Source: Rossellomorea aquimaris
GTDB lineage: Bacteria; Bacillota; Bacilli; Bacillales; Bacillaceae_B
Length of the DNA stretch: 64,000 nt
Assembly: GCF_035590735.1 (NCBI RefSeq)
Contig: NZ_CP141595.1
Coordinates: 4,251,001 to 4,315,000, forward strand
Reading direction: 5' to 3'
Under the pieces are notes generated by a model that was not told where the DNA came from, ran no database searches, and saw only the letters and a list, made by a program, of their open reading frames with translations. The position numbers and the translations under genes are program-made. Of this stretch, positions 9,805 through 17,432 are shown piece after piece (positions within the stretch are counted from its first letter, which is position 1; each line of letters opens with the position of its first letter).

Positions 9805-12800
9805 ATGGGGAAAAAGGTGTTTAAAAGTTTACTAGTTATAATGATGATGTACAGTCTGTGCCTTACACAAGTCCCTCGAACACACGCTGAAGAAGGAAAG
9901 TTAATCGAAGAAGAAGCATTGCTTCTTTCAGAAGCGAAGAACACAAGCTTTAAACCTGACGAGAATGTTCATTGGTATACGATAACCCCTTCCGAAGAAA
10001 GCATTGAAAACTTCACTCATTTTCGGATAAAGCTACAATCTCAAGAAGAAGTCAATTTAACTGTCTATTCCAGTCTGGAAAATGCCACGAACGATCAGAC
10101 GTTTGATCAATATAGAGCATATTCTTATTCAAATGATATAGCATCCGTAGACTTTCCTATATCCTGGACAGGACCCTATTATCTCAAAGTGGAAACCTAT
10201 GTGGAGGAAACTACTGAAGAGGAAAGCGAAGTAAAGGAAACTTCCTATACCCTATCCTATGATGGTGTATCCCTTCCCCCATCCAATGGGGTCATCGGGG
10301 AAGAATGTCCTGTTGAGTTAAGTACCAAAGAAAGAGAAAACGGAAAAGCCATTTTACAAGATTTACGTACCATAAGAGAATCACTTTTATCCGGAACTGA
10401 AGACGGGAAAAGGTTGACTTCTCTATACTATAAAGCCGCTCCTTTCATTAGTTCAAAGATGATATTCAGCAAACAAATCCGCGATGAGGTGTACTCTGAT
10501 CTCGTTACTCTGAAAGGTTTGTTAGCTGATACAGCAAAAAATGAAGAATACAGCTCATATACTATTTCTTCTAAGGAGCAAGAAGCAATTAACAGTCTTT
10601 ATACGATTGCCCATGATTCAGTCCCTTCTCCTTTGAAGAAACAGCTTGAGGACGCAACGAAGAATGTCGACATTACCAACTTGACGAACTCATCTGTTTC
10701 ACAGGTAATTTCAAAGGCTGGCTTAGTAAGTAATAACAGCACAGCTGAATCAAGATTCATTGTGAAGATTAAAGATGGAAAGTCTCAAAGCTCCGCAATG
10801 TCCAAAATGAAATCCTATGGTGTAAAATCAGTTGATTCCATTGCTCACGATGAAAGTGAGTCCGATGACCTTTTTGTGGTGGAATTAAATGATGATAAAG
10901 GTAGAAATTTTGCGGCAAGTTCTCAAACGACTTCGCAGCAAATTTCCAAGCTTTCAGAGGTGGAATTTGTTGAACCGGTTCAAACCTATCAAGCCTTATC
11001 GGTTGATAGTCAATACCCTTATCAATGGTCATTGAAAAACAATGATATGGCTTCTGGTGATATTGGATATGAACCATTAAAAACATTGTTGAATGGGAAG
11101 AATTTTGACTCAACTGTGATTGCCGTAGCAGATACAGGTGTCGATCATACGTTAGCCGATCTCTCTGACAAGGTACTGGTGGAAAAAGGGAAAAATTTCA
11201 TTGACCGTTCCGATGACACAATGGATGACAACGGACACGGAACTCATGTTTCATCCATCATAACGGCTAATTCAGATAACCATTATTCCATATCTGGGGT
11301 AAACCCATTTGTTAAGATTCTACCTATTAAAGTCCTTGATAGTAGCGGAAGCGGAGATACGGAACAAATCGCGTATGGCATCATGTACGCAGCAGATCAT
11401 GGTGCACAGGTTCTTAACCTGAGCCTGGGCGGCCCTTATAGCCGTACCATTGAGTACGCCATGCAATATGCCAGCAAGAAAGGCGTAACCATCATTGCTG
11501 CAAGCGGAAATGATGGAATGGAAGAAGTATCTTACCCTGCCTCTTCTAAATATGCAATTGCCGTCGGTTCAACTAATCGTTTGGATATCGTATCTGACTT
11601 TTCAAATTACGGTAAGGGACTCGACCTGGTGGCTCCAGGTTCAGACATACCTGCTCTTTTGCCGGATGGCAATGTTACTTACATGAGCGGTACATCAATG
11701 GCTGCACCTCATGTAGCAGCTGTAGCAGGCTTATTATTGTCCCAGAACCCTAACCTGAAACAAACGGATGTGGAGAAATTATTAACTGAAACTGCCAAGG
11801 ATGTCGCATTTGATGAGCAGGATAATCCTTATTCCTCAGAAGATGAATATTATGATGAAGATCCTGACTATCCGATTGAAGAAGTAGTACCAGGATATGA
11901 TGCGGTTTCGGGATGGGGTCGATTAAATGCATATAGTGCTGTCAGCGCAGTGGAATTGACAGCGAAAGTGAATCCGATCTTAAACAATCAATCGAAAGTA
12001 ACTGGTACTGCCAAATCAGGTTCAATCATCAAAGTCATGAGCGGAACGAAAGAATTAGGCAGTGGGACCGCCAAATCAGGCACATTCAGCGTTTCCATTC
12101 CAATTCAAAAAGCAGACCAGATTCTTGAGATGATCATCTCAAGCCAGGCTGCAAAAACCTCCATCAAAAAACGGGTGGAAAAAGCGCCAAATAAACCATA
12201 CGTTAATAAACTGACCAACCAGTCCGTTTCTATTTCAGGAAGTGCAGAACCAAATCTAAAAGTAAACGTCAAAAATTCATCAAGAAAAATCATTGCCTCA
12301 GGAACAGTAAATGACGAAGGTGACTTCAGCATAAAGATTCCGAAGCAAAAAGAGTATTCTACATTATATGTGACCGTTTTGGACGGATATAAAGAAAGTT
12401 CCGAGGTAAAAGTGGTCGTAGCCGATGTAATAGCACCTAATGCTCCCAAGGCAAATGCGATCAGTGATCTAAGTACTACCATCACTGGAACTGCAGAAGC
12501 AGGTTCTAATGTAACGGCCAAAGTAAATGGAAGACAAATCGCTGCGGCAAAATCCAATACAAAAGGTCAGTTCACCTTAAAGATCAAGAAACAAAAAGCT
12601 GGTTCTACTGTAAGTGTGACGGCGAAGGATGCTGCCGGTAATACCAGTAAGGGGACTAACCTGAAAGTAAGCGATAAGACTCCTCCTGCTGCACCGAAAG
12701 CTAAAACGATCAGTGATGCAAGTACAGCCATTTCAGGAACGACAGAAGCCAATGCATATGTGATCGCCAAAGTAAAAGGTAAGCAAATTGCTGCAATTAA

Positions 12801-13176
12801 AGCAAACACTAAAGGTCAGTTCACCTTAAAGGTCAAGAAGCAAAAAGCTGGCTCCACTGTCACACTGACAGCCAAGGATACTGCTGGCAACATAAGTAAG
12901 GGGACGAACTTGAAGGTGAGTGATAAAACCGCTCCTTCTGCCCCTATAGTGAATACCGTTTCTTCCAAAAGTAAAACAGTGTCTGGAAAGACAGAACCTT
13001 ATGCTACTGTGACAGTTAAATCTAATACTAAATCGATCGGTACTACCAAAGCAAACAGCAAGGGATCTTTCACAGTTAAAATCAAAACTCAAAAGGTTAA
13101 AACTGTTTTATCTGTGACAACTAAAGATAAGGCGGGGAATGTAAGTAAAGCCAGGAAGGTGACGGTCAAGAAGTAA
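9805..13176 (+). CDS. Secreted subtilisin-like serine protease with C-terminal Ig-like repeats
   Basis: The 1123-residue protein begins with a signal peptide ending near THA. A long N-terminal region is followed by an I9-like propeptide segment (starting SRFIVKIKDG). The S8 domain has Asp443 in VADTGVDH, His478 in GHGTHVS, oxyanion Asn in AASGNDG and Ser631 in SGTSMAAPHVA. The last 400 residues are about five Ig-like (Big_6-type) repeats, best seen in the near-duplicates GQFTLK(I/V)KKQKAGSTV and KGTNLKVSDKT. It should be an extracellular protease, wall- or matrix-associated through the basic repeats (inference). The start is ATG 9805, because the ORF's earlier ATG at 9793 overlaps the GGAGG that serves this start. 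No LPxTG motif is present. Confidence 0.9.
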   Translation: MGKKVFKSLLVIMMMYSLCLTQVPRTHAEEGKLIEEEALLLSEAKNTSFKPDENVHWYTITPSEESIENFTHFRIKLQSQEEVNLTVYSSLENATNDQTFDQYRAYSYSNDIASVDFPISWTGPYYLKVETYVEETTEEESEVKETSYTLSYDGVSLPPSNGVIGEECPVELSTKERENGKAILQDLRTIRESLLSGTEDGKRLTSLYYKAAPFISSKMIFSKQIRDEVYSDLVTLKGLLADTAKNEEYSSYTISSKEQEAINSLYTIAHDSVPSPLKKQLEDATKNVDITNLTNSSVSQVISKAGLVSNNSTAESRFIVKIKDGKSQSSAMSKMKSYGVKSVDSIAHDESESDDLFVVELNDDKGRNFAASSQTTSQQISKLSEVEFVEPVQTYQALSVDSQYPYQWSLKNNDMASGDIGYEPLKTLLNGKNFDSTVIAVADTGVDHTLADLSDKVLVEKGKNFIDRSDDTMDDNGHGTHVSSIITANSDNHYSISGVNPFVKILPIKVLDSSGSGDTEQIAYGIMYAADHGAQVLNLSLGGPYSRTIEYAMQYASKKGVTIIAASGNDGMEEVSYPASSKYAIAVGSTNRLDIVSDFSNYGKGLDLVAPGSDIPALLPDGNVTYMSGTSMAAPHVAAVAGLLLSQNPNLKQTDVEKLLTETAKDVAFDEQDNPYSSEDEYYDEDPDYPIEEVVPGYDAVSGWGRLNAYSAVSAVELTAKVNPILNNQSKVTGTAKSGSIIKVMSGTKELGSGTAKSGTFSVSIPIQKADQILEMIISSQAAKTSIKKRVEKAPNKPYVNKLTNQSVSISGSAEPNLKVNVKNSSRKIIASGTVNDEGDFSIKIPKQKEYSTLYVTVLDGYKESSEVKVVVADVIAPNAPKANAISDLSTTITGTAEAGSNVTAKVNGRQIAAAKSNTKGQFTLKIKKQKAGSTVSVTAKDAAGNTSKGTNLKVSDKTPPAAPKAKTISDASTAISGTTEANAYVIAKVKGKQIAAIKANTKGQFTLKVKKQKAGSTVTLTAKDTAGNISKGTNLKVSDKTAPSAPIVNTVSSKSKTVSGKTEPYATVTVKSNTKSIGTTKANSKGSFTVKIKTQKVKTVLSVTTKDKAGNVSKARKVTVKK

Positions 13177-13194
13177 CGTGAATTTCATCATTAA

Positions 13195-13226
13195 AATCCC
13201 CGGAAATATTTCCGGGGATTTTTTTC
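13195..13226 (+). terminator. Terminator of the subtilase gene
   Basis: A 12-bp stem, AATCCCCGGAAA with TTTCCGGGGATT, is followed by a T run. Confidence 0.9.
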
Positions 13227-13293
13227 CTTAATATAGTTAACACCTGATTTTTCAAAAAAATATAAAAACTGTAAAATATATAGTTTATACTTA

Positions 13294-14178
13294 TTAATGA
13301 CTCAATGCCGATAATTCAATCAGTTTATTTTTAATGAATGAAATATACTTATCGTCTTGTTGCAGTTCAAAAACAATTAGTGCTTTTTCCATATACATCT
13401 TTGCCCTTTCCGGCTGATTAAGAAGTTCAAAATTATATCCTTTTTGGTAATGGATTTCACCTAGTAAATATAAACTATCTTTGTGTAAACACCACTTGAT
13501 GGCATCCTCGCAATATTGATTCGAGTCATTAATCCTATTTAATCTTGTTAATGTTCTTGCCATATTAATAAACAATCGAGTTTTAATCGTGTAATCATTT
13601 AAATCGGGAAGCAACTGTACATGACCTTTAATATCTTCAAACGTTTTTAAAGCTTTATCTATGTCTTCCCAGTAATATATAGCACCCATGGTTAGTAGAA
13701 TTTCAATTTCCCTTTCCAGCATAACCTTACCTTTAATATGAGTAATATTTATCGCTTCATGTAATGTGTCAATAGACTCCTTTAAATCCTTTTTCACTTC
13801 ATATAAGTAAATTCCTTTATGCCACAATAAGAGCTGTAAGTTTTTTTTGTTTTGAAAGAATAATGGGTTTATTTCTTCAGCTCGAACAATTTCCATCATC
13901 TCTTTAAAACGAAGACTTCTCCTCATAATTTGAAGTTGTCGGGAGACCTCTTGGACATAATCCAAACGTGGGGTAGTTCCTATATCAAAAAAATAATTTA
14001 CATCCACACCTAATTTTTGGGAAATCTGATATAATGTAGATGCATAAGGATAAACAATCCCTTTTTCTATTTTACTAATCTGAGCTTGTGTACAAATACC
14101 TTCGGACAATTCTTCTTGAGATAATCCACTGTTTTTTCTGAGCTCTTTAATCTTTTTACCCACAGCAGCAAAATCCAT
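13294..14178 (-). CDS. PlcR-type (RNPP) HTH/TPR transcriptional regulator
   Basis: The 294-residue protein has an N-terminal XRE helix-turn-helix at about 5-60 (GKKIKELRKNSGLSQEELSE, QISKIEKG), a linker ending YFFDIG, and an all-helical TPR region to the end. Length and layout fit PlcR (about 285 residues), which binds a short re-imported peptide through its TPRs and then activates transcription. The divergent neighbour at 14376 encodes a PapR-like propeptide, which strongly supports this reading. ATG 14178 has GGGAGG six bases upstream. In B. cereus papR follows plcR in the same direction; here the two diverge. NprR- or Rgg-like regulators are the alternatives. Targets are unknown; the nearby subtilase is an untested candidate. 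Confidence 0.82.
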   Translation of the reverse strand: MDFAAVGKKIKELRKNSGLSQEELSEGICTQAQISKIEKGIVYPYASTLYQISQKLGVDVNYFFDIGTTPRLDYVQEVSRQLQIMRRSLRFKEMMEIVRAEEINPLFFQNKKNLQLLLWHKGIYLYEVKKDLKESIDTLHEAINITHIKGKVMLEREIEILLTMGAIYYWEDIDKALKTFEDIKGHVQLLPDLNDYTIKTRLFINMARTLTRLNRINDSNQYCEDAIKWCLHKDSLYLLGEIHYQKGYNFELLNQPERAKMYMEKALIVFELQQDDKYISFIKNKLIELSALSH

Positions 14179-14194
14179 ATAAATCCTCCCTAAT

Positions 14195-14210
14195 TATGCC
14201 TAGAGTTATA
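14195..14210 (+). promoter_or_regulatory. Candidate operator, copy 1 (TATGCCTAGAGTTATA)
   Basis: This 16-mer lies 17-32 bp before the regulator's start codon. It recurs with one change at 14563. It has partial dyad symmetry (TATnnCTnnAGnnATA) and the same length and similar ends as the PlcR box TATGnAnnnnTnCATA. Binding is inferred, not shown. Confidence 0.5.
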
Positions 14211-14225
14211 TTTTTATATAAAAAT
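14210..14225. promoter_or_regulatory. Perfect 16-bp AT palindrome in the regulator promoter
   Basis: ATTTTTATATAAAAAT is a perfect palindrome abutting operator copy 1, upstream of the PlcR-like gene. It may be an autoregulatory site or simply AT-rich promoter DNA. Confidence 0.4.
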
Positions 14226-14300
14226 CAAAGAAAATATCATAATTACCCTGAATAATGAGGAAAAAAGACTCATTTTACACTTTTCTCAAATAAAGGAAAT

Positions 14301-14332
14301 GTGTTTTAATAATTATAACACTAATATATGAT
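14301..14332 (+). promoter_or_regulatory. Promoter and palindrome in front of the PapR-like gene
   Basis: A 21-bp near-perfect palindrome at 14301-14321 (GTGTT.TAAT / ATTA.AACAC, one mismatched pair) covers a weak -35, TTTTAA at 14304-14309. The -10 is TATGAT at 14327-14332, 17 bp away. A poor -35 overlapped by a dyad is what an activator-dependent promoter looks like. Confidence 0.5.
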
Positions 14333-14375
14333 GTTTTTCGAAAAATTTTGTGATATCAATAAGGAGGTCAGACCC

Positions 14376-14507
14376 ATGAAAAAGCGCTTTCTTACTATTC
14401 TTACAGCAACAATTCTTATCTTGGGGGTCGCGGGAACATCCGCCAGTGCAGCTCAAGTAGCTAGTATCGCCCCTTTATCCGTAGATTTACCCGGAACTAT
14501 ATATTAA
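14376..14507 (+). CDS. PapR-like signalling peptide precursor (43 aa)
   Basis: The gene encodes 43 residues: a basic start MKKR, a hydrophobic core LTILTATILILGVAG, a signal peptidase-like site TSASA, and a short tail ending SVDLPGTIY. PapR of the B. cereus group has the same build: a 48-residue secreted precursor whose C-terminal heptapeptide (ADLPFEF type) is re-imported by Opp and binds PlcR. Here DLP is kept and the last seven residues are DLPGTIY. The ribosome site AAGGAGG is strong, a promoter dyad lies upstream and a terminator directly follows, so it is a complete gene. A toxin or other secreted peptide is possible, but the PlcR-like neighbour favours pheromone. Confidence 0.75.
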   Translation: MKKRFLTILTATILILGVAGTSASAAQVASIAPLSVDLPGTIY

Positions 14508-14518
14508 GTATTGATATA

Positions 14519-14552
14519 GGCGTTTGCTTAATAAGCAGCGCTTTTTTTTTTT
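14519..14552 (+). terminator. Terminator of the PapR-like gene
   Basis: A stem containing TGCTT / AAGCA flanked by GCG / CGC is followed by a run of twelve T, 12 nt past the stop. Confidence 0.8.
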
Positions 14553-14562
14553 GAAATACAAA

Positions 14563-14578
14563 TATGCTTAGAGTTATA
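14563..14578 (+). promoter_or_regulatory. Candidate operator, copy 2 (TATGCTTAGAGTTATA)
   Basis: It matches the 16-mer at 14195 in 15 of 16 positions and in the same orientation. It lies between the PapR-like terminator and the gene at 14707, so that gene may belong to the same regulon. Confidence 0.45.
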
Positions 14579-14706
14579 AGAATACCTAAAAATCGGTTCA
14601 TTCCAACCATAAACAAAGAGGTATGTTGAATATTGCTTCCTAAGCCTAAATCCCCTATTTTTTTGTTTGTGTTAGGATAAAAGTACAATAAAAGAAAGGG
14701 GGCTTC

Positions 14707-15030
14707 ATGATGAAAGACATAAGCATGAAAGTAAATCCTCTATACTCGGATTTGGATATGTCAATCCAGTTCCAATTCGAATTTACCAAAGGTGATTGTA
14801 AGGTCGGAGAAGCCATGGTATCAACATATGCCAAGAACAACAACGTAATGTATCGTAAGTCCCTGGGTGTGACCTCCGCTAAAGTTGAAAAATGCGCGGT
14901 GATCGATCGATTTGATATTGTTGGTGAGCTTGGGGAGTCATGTATGAAAAAACTTCATTATTTCCTTAAAGTCATTGGCATGAAAGAAATCCATGCAGGA
15001 TACGAATTAAATAAACAAGAAATCATGTAA
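14707..15030 (+). CDS. Hypothetical protein (107 aa)
   Basis: I do not recognise this soluble 107-residue protein. It has no signal peptide, no membrane segment and three cysteines. AGGGGG lies six bases before ATG 14707 (a second ATG follows at once). It stands alone between two terminators and is preceded by operator copy 2 of the PlcR-like system, which hints at peptide-dependent control (inference). Confidence 0.65.
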   Translation: MMKDISMKVNPLYSDLDMSIQFQFEFTKGDCKVGEAMVSTYAKNNNVMYRKSLGVTSAKVEKCAVIDRFDIVGELGESCMKKLHYFLKVIGMKEIHAGYELNKQEIM

Positions 15031-15058
15031 CCACAGCACGTGAGATATTTCTTATAGT

Positions 15059-15091
15059 AAAAAGCGTCAACCCAACTGGGTTGACGCTTTT
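15059..15091. terminator. Terminator after the 107-aa gene
   Basis: A stem of about 14 bp, AAAAGCGTCAACCC with GGGTTGACGCTTTT, is nearly symmetrical and could work in both directions. Confidence 0.85.
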
Positions 15092-15176
15092 GTTTGGGAG
15101 GGAAGAACCTCTTATTTTCATTGTTTGTTAATCTTGGAGGGTTCCCACTTTATTGGTTTTGTAGATTTGTGAAAGT

Positions 15177-15210
15177 AAAGACTTATCCTTTTGGAATGGA
15201 TACGTCTTTT
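15177..15210 (-). terminator. Terminator of the hut operon
   Basis: AAAGAC..ATCC pairs with GGAT..GTCTTT just past the hutG stop. Read on the minus strand it ends in a short T run. Confidence 0.6.
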
Positions 15211-15216
15211 ATCAAT

Positions 15217-16167
15217 TTATTTTATTAATGTGGAGAGGATTAATAGGCTTGCGACCCGGCTCGTCATATCTCTGATATCGAGGGTTGGGTCAATTTCTAC
15301 GATGTCCATGGTACTGACCTTGGGATGCATCAGGGCGGTTACGGTGGCTTTTGTAAGCTCATCTGGGTGCATACCTCCAGGACCGATTGCCGGGCAGCCT
15401 GGAGCGTACGCCTGGTCGAGGACGTCCATGTCTACGGAGAGGTAGATGGTGTCGACTTTGGGTTCTAATCGGGCTATGGCTTCTCGGATGAGTTCTGAGA
15501 TCGAGTTGTGTTGTCTTACGTCCTTCATCGTGTAGATCGTAACACCTTGTTCGATGGCATAGTCGTGATAGGCTTTTGCATTGGCATAGTTTCGAATGCC
15601 TATTTGGATGAGGTGCTCACCTTTGATGTGTCCCGCTTCTAGTAACCTTCTAAAAGGTGTACCATTGGTCGGACCGCCGTCTTCCGTGTTACGGAGGTCA
15701 TGGTGCGCATCGAATTGGATGATGCCGACTGTCCCCTTTGTTTCCTTGATGGCTTTAACCGCTGATGTGGTGATGGAATGGTCGCCTCCAAGGATGATGG
15801 TGAAGGGTGCTGCGTTTGTGTTGGTTACATCTTTGACTGATTCATAGATTCGAAGATGGGACTCTTCTATCGATGTTGGGTGCATGGTGATGTCGCCGAA
15901 GTCGATGATGGTTTTGTTGTCTTCGGCGAGGTCCGTCCCTCTTTCGATGTTGTACGTTGTAAACGAGTTAAGGCATCGTCTGATCGCATCTGGTGCAAAG
16001 CTTGCTCCCGAGTGGGAAATGGAAGGTTTGGAAAGGGGAGCACCTATGATGGCGATGTCCCCTTTCTTTCCTTCTTCCCAAGGCGTCAGGAGTTCTGCTG
16101 CTTTGGTTGTGTAGCGGTCTTTGAATTGAGCTTTACCCGCCTGCTTAATGTGTTGAAATGTGCTCAT
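15217..16167 (-). CDS. hutG: Formimidoylglutamase
   Basis: The 316-residue ureohydrolase hydrolyses N-formimidoyl-L-glutamate to L-glutamate and formamide, the last step of histidine use. The binuclear Mn site is visible in GGDHS, FDAHHD and SVDMDVLD. It is the last gene of hutPHUIG and its start overlaps the hutI end by 23 bp, so translation is probably coupled. The segment ERGTDLAED is encoded by a full copy of the dispersed 14-mer at 15928. Confidence 0.95.
   Translation of the reverse strand: MSTFQHIKQAGKAQFKDRYTTKAAELLTPWEEGKKGDIAIIGAPLSKPSISHSGASFAPDAIRRCLNSFTTYNIERGTDLAEDNKTIIDFGDITMHPTSIEESHLRIYESVKDVTNTNAAPFTIILGGDHSITTSAVKAIKETKGTVGIIQFDAHHDLRNTEDGGPTNGTPFRRLLEAGHIKGEHLIQIGIRNYANAKAYHDYAIEQGVTIYTMKDVRQHNSISELIREAIARLEPKVDTIYLSVDMDVLDQAYAPGCPAIGPGGMHPDELTKATVTALMHPKVSTMDIVEIDPTLDIRDMTSRVASLLILSTLIK
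15928..15941 (-). repeat. 14-mer copy inside hutG
   Basis: Perfect GAGGTCCGTCCCTC on the plus strand; on the coding strand CGAGGG-type reading gives RGTDL. Confidence 0.9.
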
Positions 16168-17431
16168 GAAGCTTCTCCTTGCGGTAGATGATCCGGCCGT
16201 TTTTCATGACGGTGTGGGTGTGGTTCACCCCGTAATGGTACGGTACGTAATGATAGTTTGGTACATCCCATAGGACGATGTCGGCATTTCGACCTGGTAC
16301 TAGCTTTCCTGCTGAATCCCCTCTATTGATGGCATAGGCTGCGTTGATTGTTACAGCGTTCCAGATTTCATCCGGCGTCATTTTCAGCTGCAGTGATGCC
16401 AAGTTCATGATGAACTGCAGGTTCTCTGTTGGTGAGCTGCCCGGGTTGAAGTCTGTTGACAGGGCTACTGCTGCTCCCGCTTCCATCATGCCTCTTGCGT
16501 TGGCAAATTTACCTTTGTTCAGGTAGAAGGATGTGCCTGGCAGTAGTACAGCGATCGTGTCTGTTTCACCCAGTGCCTGGATGCCTTTTTCGGATGCGCC
16601 AACTAAGTGGTCACCGCTTGTTGCGCCGATTTCGGTTGCCATTTCCGTTCCGCCGAGTGGATCGATTTCGTCGGCGTGAATTTTTACTGAGAAGCCTTTT
16701 TCTTTTGCTTTTGTTAGGAACTCGCGGGACTGTTCTACTGTGAATACCCCTGTTTCGCAGAAGATATCAACGAATTCAGCCAGCTGTCCTTTTTCGATAT
16801 CGTTCAGTAGCTCGAGCATTTCTGTTAAAAATTCATCGGAGCGGCCTTTGAATTCCGGAGGGATCGCATGGGCACCAAGAAATGTGGAGACGATGTCTGC
16901 CGGGTGCGATTCGTTCAGTTGTTTGGCTACTCTCAGCTGTTTTAGTTCGGTTGGGCGGTCAAGGCCGTAGCCGCTTTTCGCTTCGACAGTTGTGACTCCG
17001 TATGAAATCATTCTGTTTAAGTGGAAGCGCGCCTTAGTGAGCAGCTCTTCTTCTGATGCTTCGCGGGTGGCACCTACTGTTGACAGGATGCCTCCCCCGC
17101 GCTTCAGGATCTCTAGATAGGGTACTCCCTGCTGTTTGAGAGCCATTTCGTGTTCACGTGAGCCGCCGAACACCAGGTGAGTATGCGGGTCAACAAGACC
17201 TGGTGTCACAAGCTTCCCTTCTGCATCGATTCGTTCCGTTGCTTTTAGGGATTGTGCTTCTTCGTGCGTTCCGATCCATGCGACAAGTCCGTCCCTGATG
17301 GCTAGGGCCGCCTGTTCTGAAACCTCGAGTTTACTCATTTCCTCCCCTTTTAGAGGTCCGTCCCCGTGATCCATTGTAAGGAGCTGTCCGATGTTGTCGA
17401 TGATGGTGTCGAAGTGTTTTTCTGCGGTCAT
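16145..17431 (-). CDS. hutI: Imidazolonepropionase
   Basis: The 428-residue metal-dependent amidohydrolase opens 4-imidazolone-5-propionate to N-formimidoyl-L-glutamate. Metal ligands are seen in DPHTHLVFGG, VKIHADEI and ALSTDFNPG. It begins one base after the hutU stop and overlaps hutG. A near copy of the 14-mer at 17353 encodes DGPL close to the N-terminus. Confidence 0.95.
   Translation of the reverse strand: MTAEKHFDTIIDNIGQLLTMDHGDGPLKGEEMSKLEVSEQAALAIRDGLVAWIGTHEEAQSLKATERIDAEGKLVTPGLVDPHTHLVFGGSREHEMALKQQGVPYLEILKRGGGILSTVGATREASEEELLTKARFHLNRMISYGVTTVEAKSGYGLDRPTELKQLRVAKQLNESHPADIVSTFLGAHAIPPEFKGRSDEFLTEMLELLNDIEKGQLAEFVDIFCETGVFTVEQSREFLTKAKEKGFSVKIHADEIDPLGGTEMATEIGATSGDHLVGASEKGIQALGETDTIAVLLPGTSFYLNKGKFANARGMMEAGAAVALSTDFNPGSSPTENLQFIMNLASLQLKMTPDEIWNAVTINAAYAINRGDSAGKLVPGRNADIVLWDVPNYHYVPYHYGVNHTHTVMKNGRIIYRKEKLHEHISTH
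17353..17365 (-). repeat. Near copy of the 14-mer inside hutI
   Basis: GAGGTCCGTCCCC; on the coding strand it gives GDGPL. Confidence 0.7.
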
Positions 17432-17432
17432 A

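Noticed and set aside
12105..13092. Long minus-strand frames opposite the Ig-like repeats of the subtilase
   Set aside because: They follow from the repetitive coding sequence on the plus strand; no ribosome sites and no family resemblance.
14497..14688. Minus-strand reading frame opposite the PapR-like terminator
   Set aside because: No ribosome site, it runs through a terminator on the other strand, and its sequence looks like translated AT-rich spacer.
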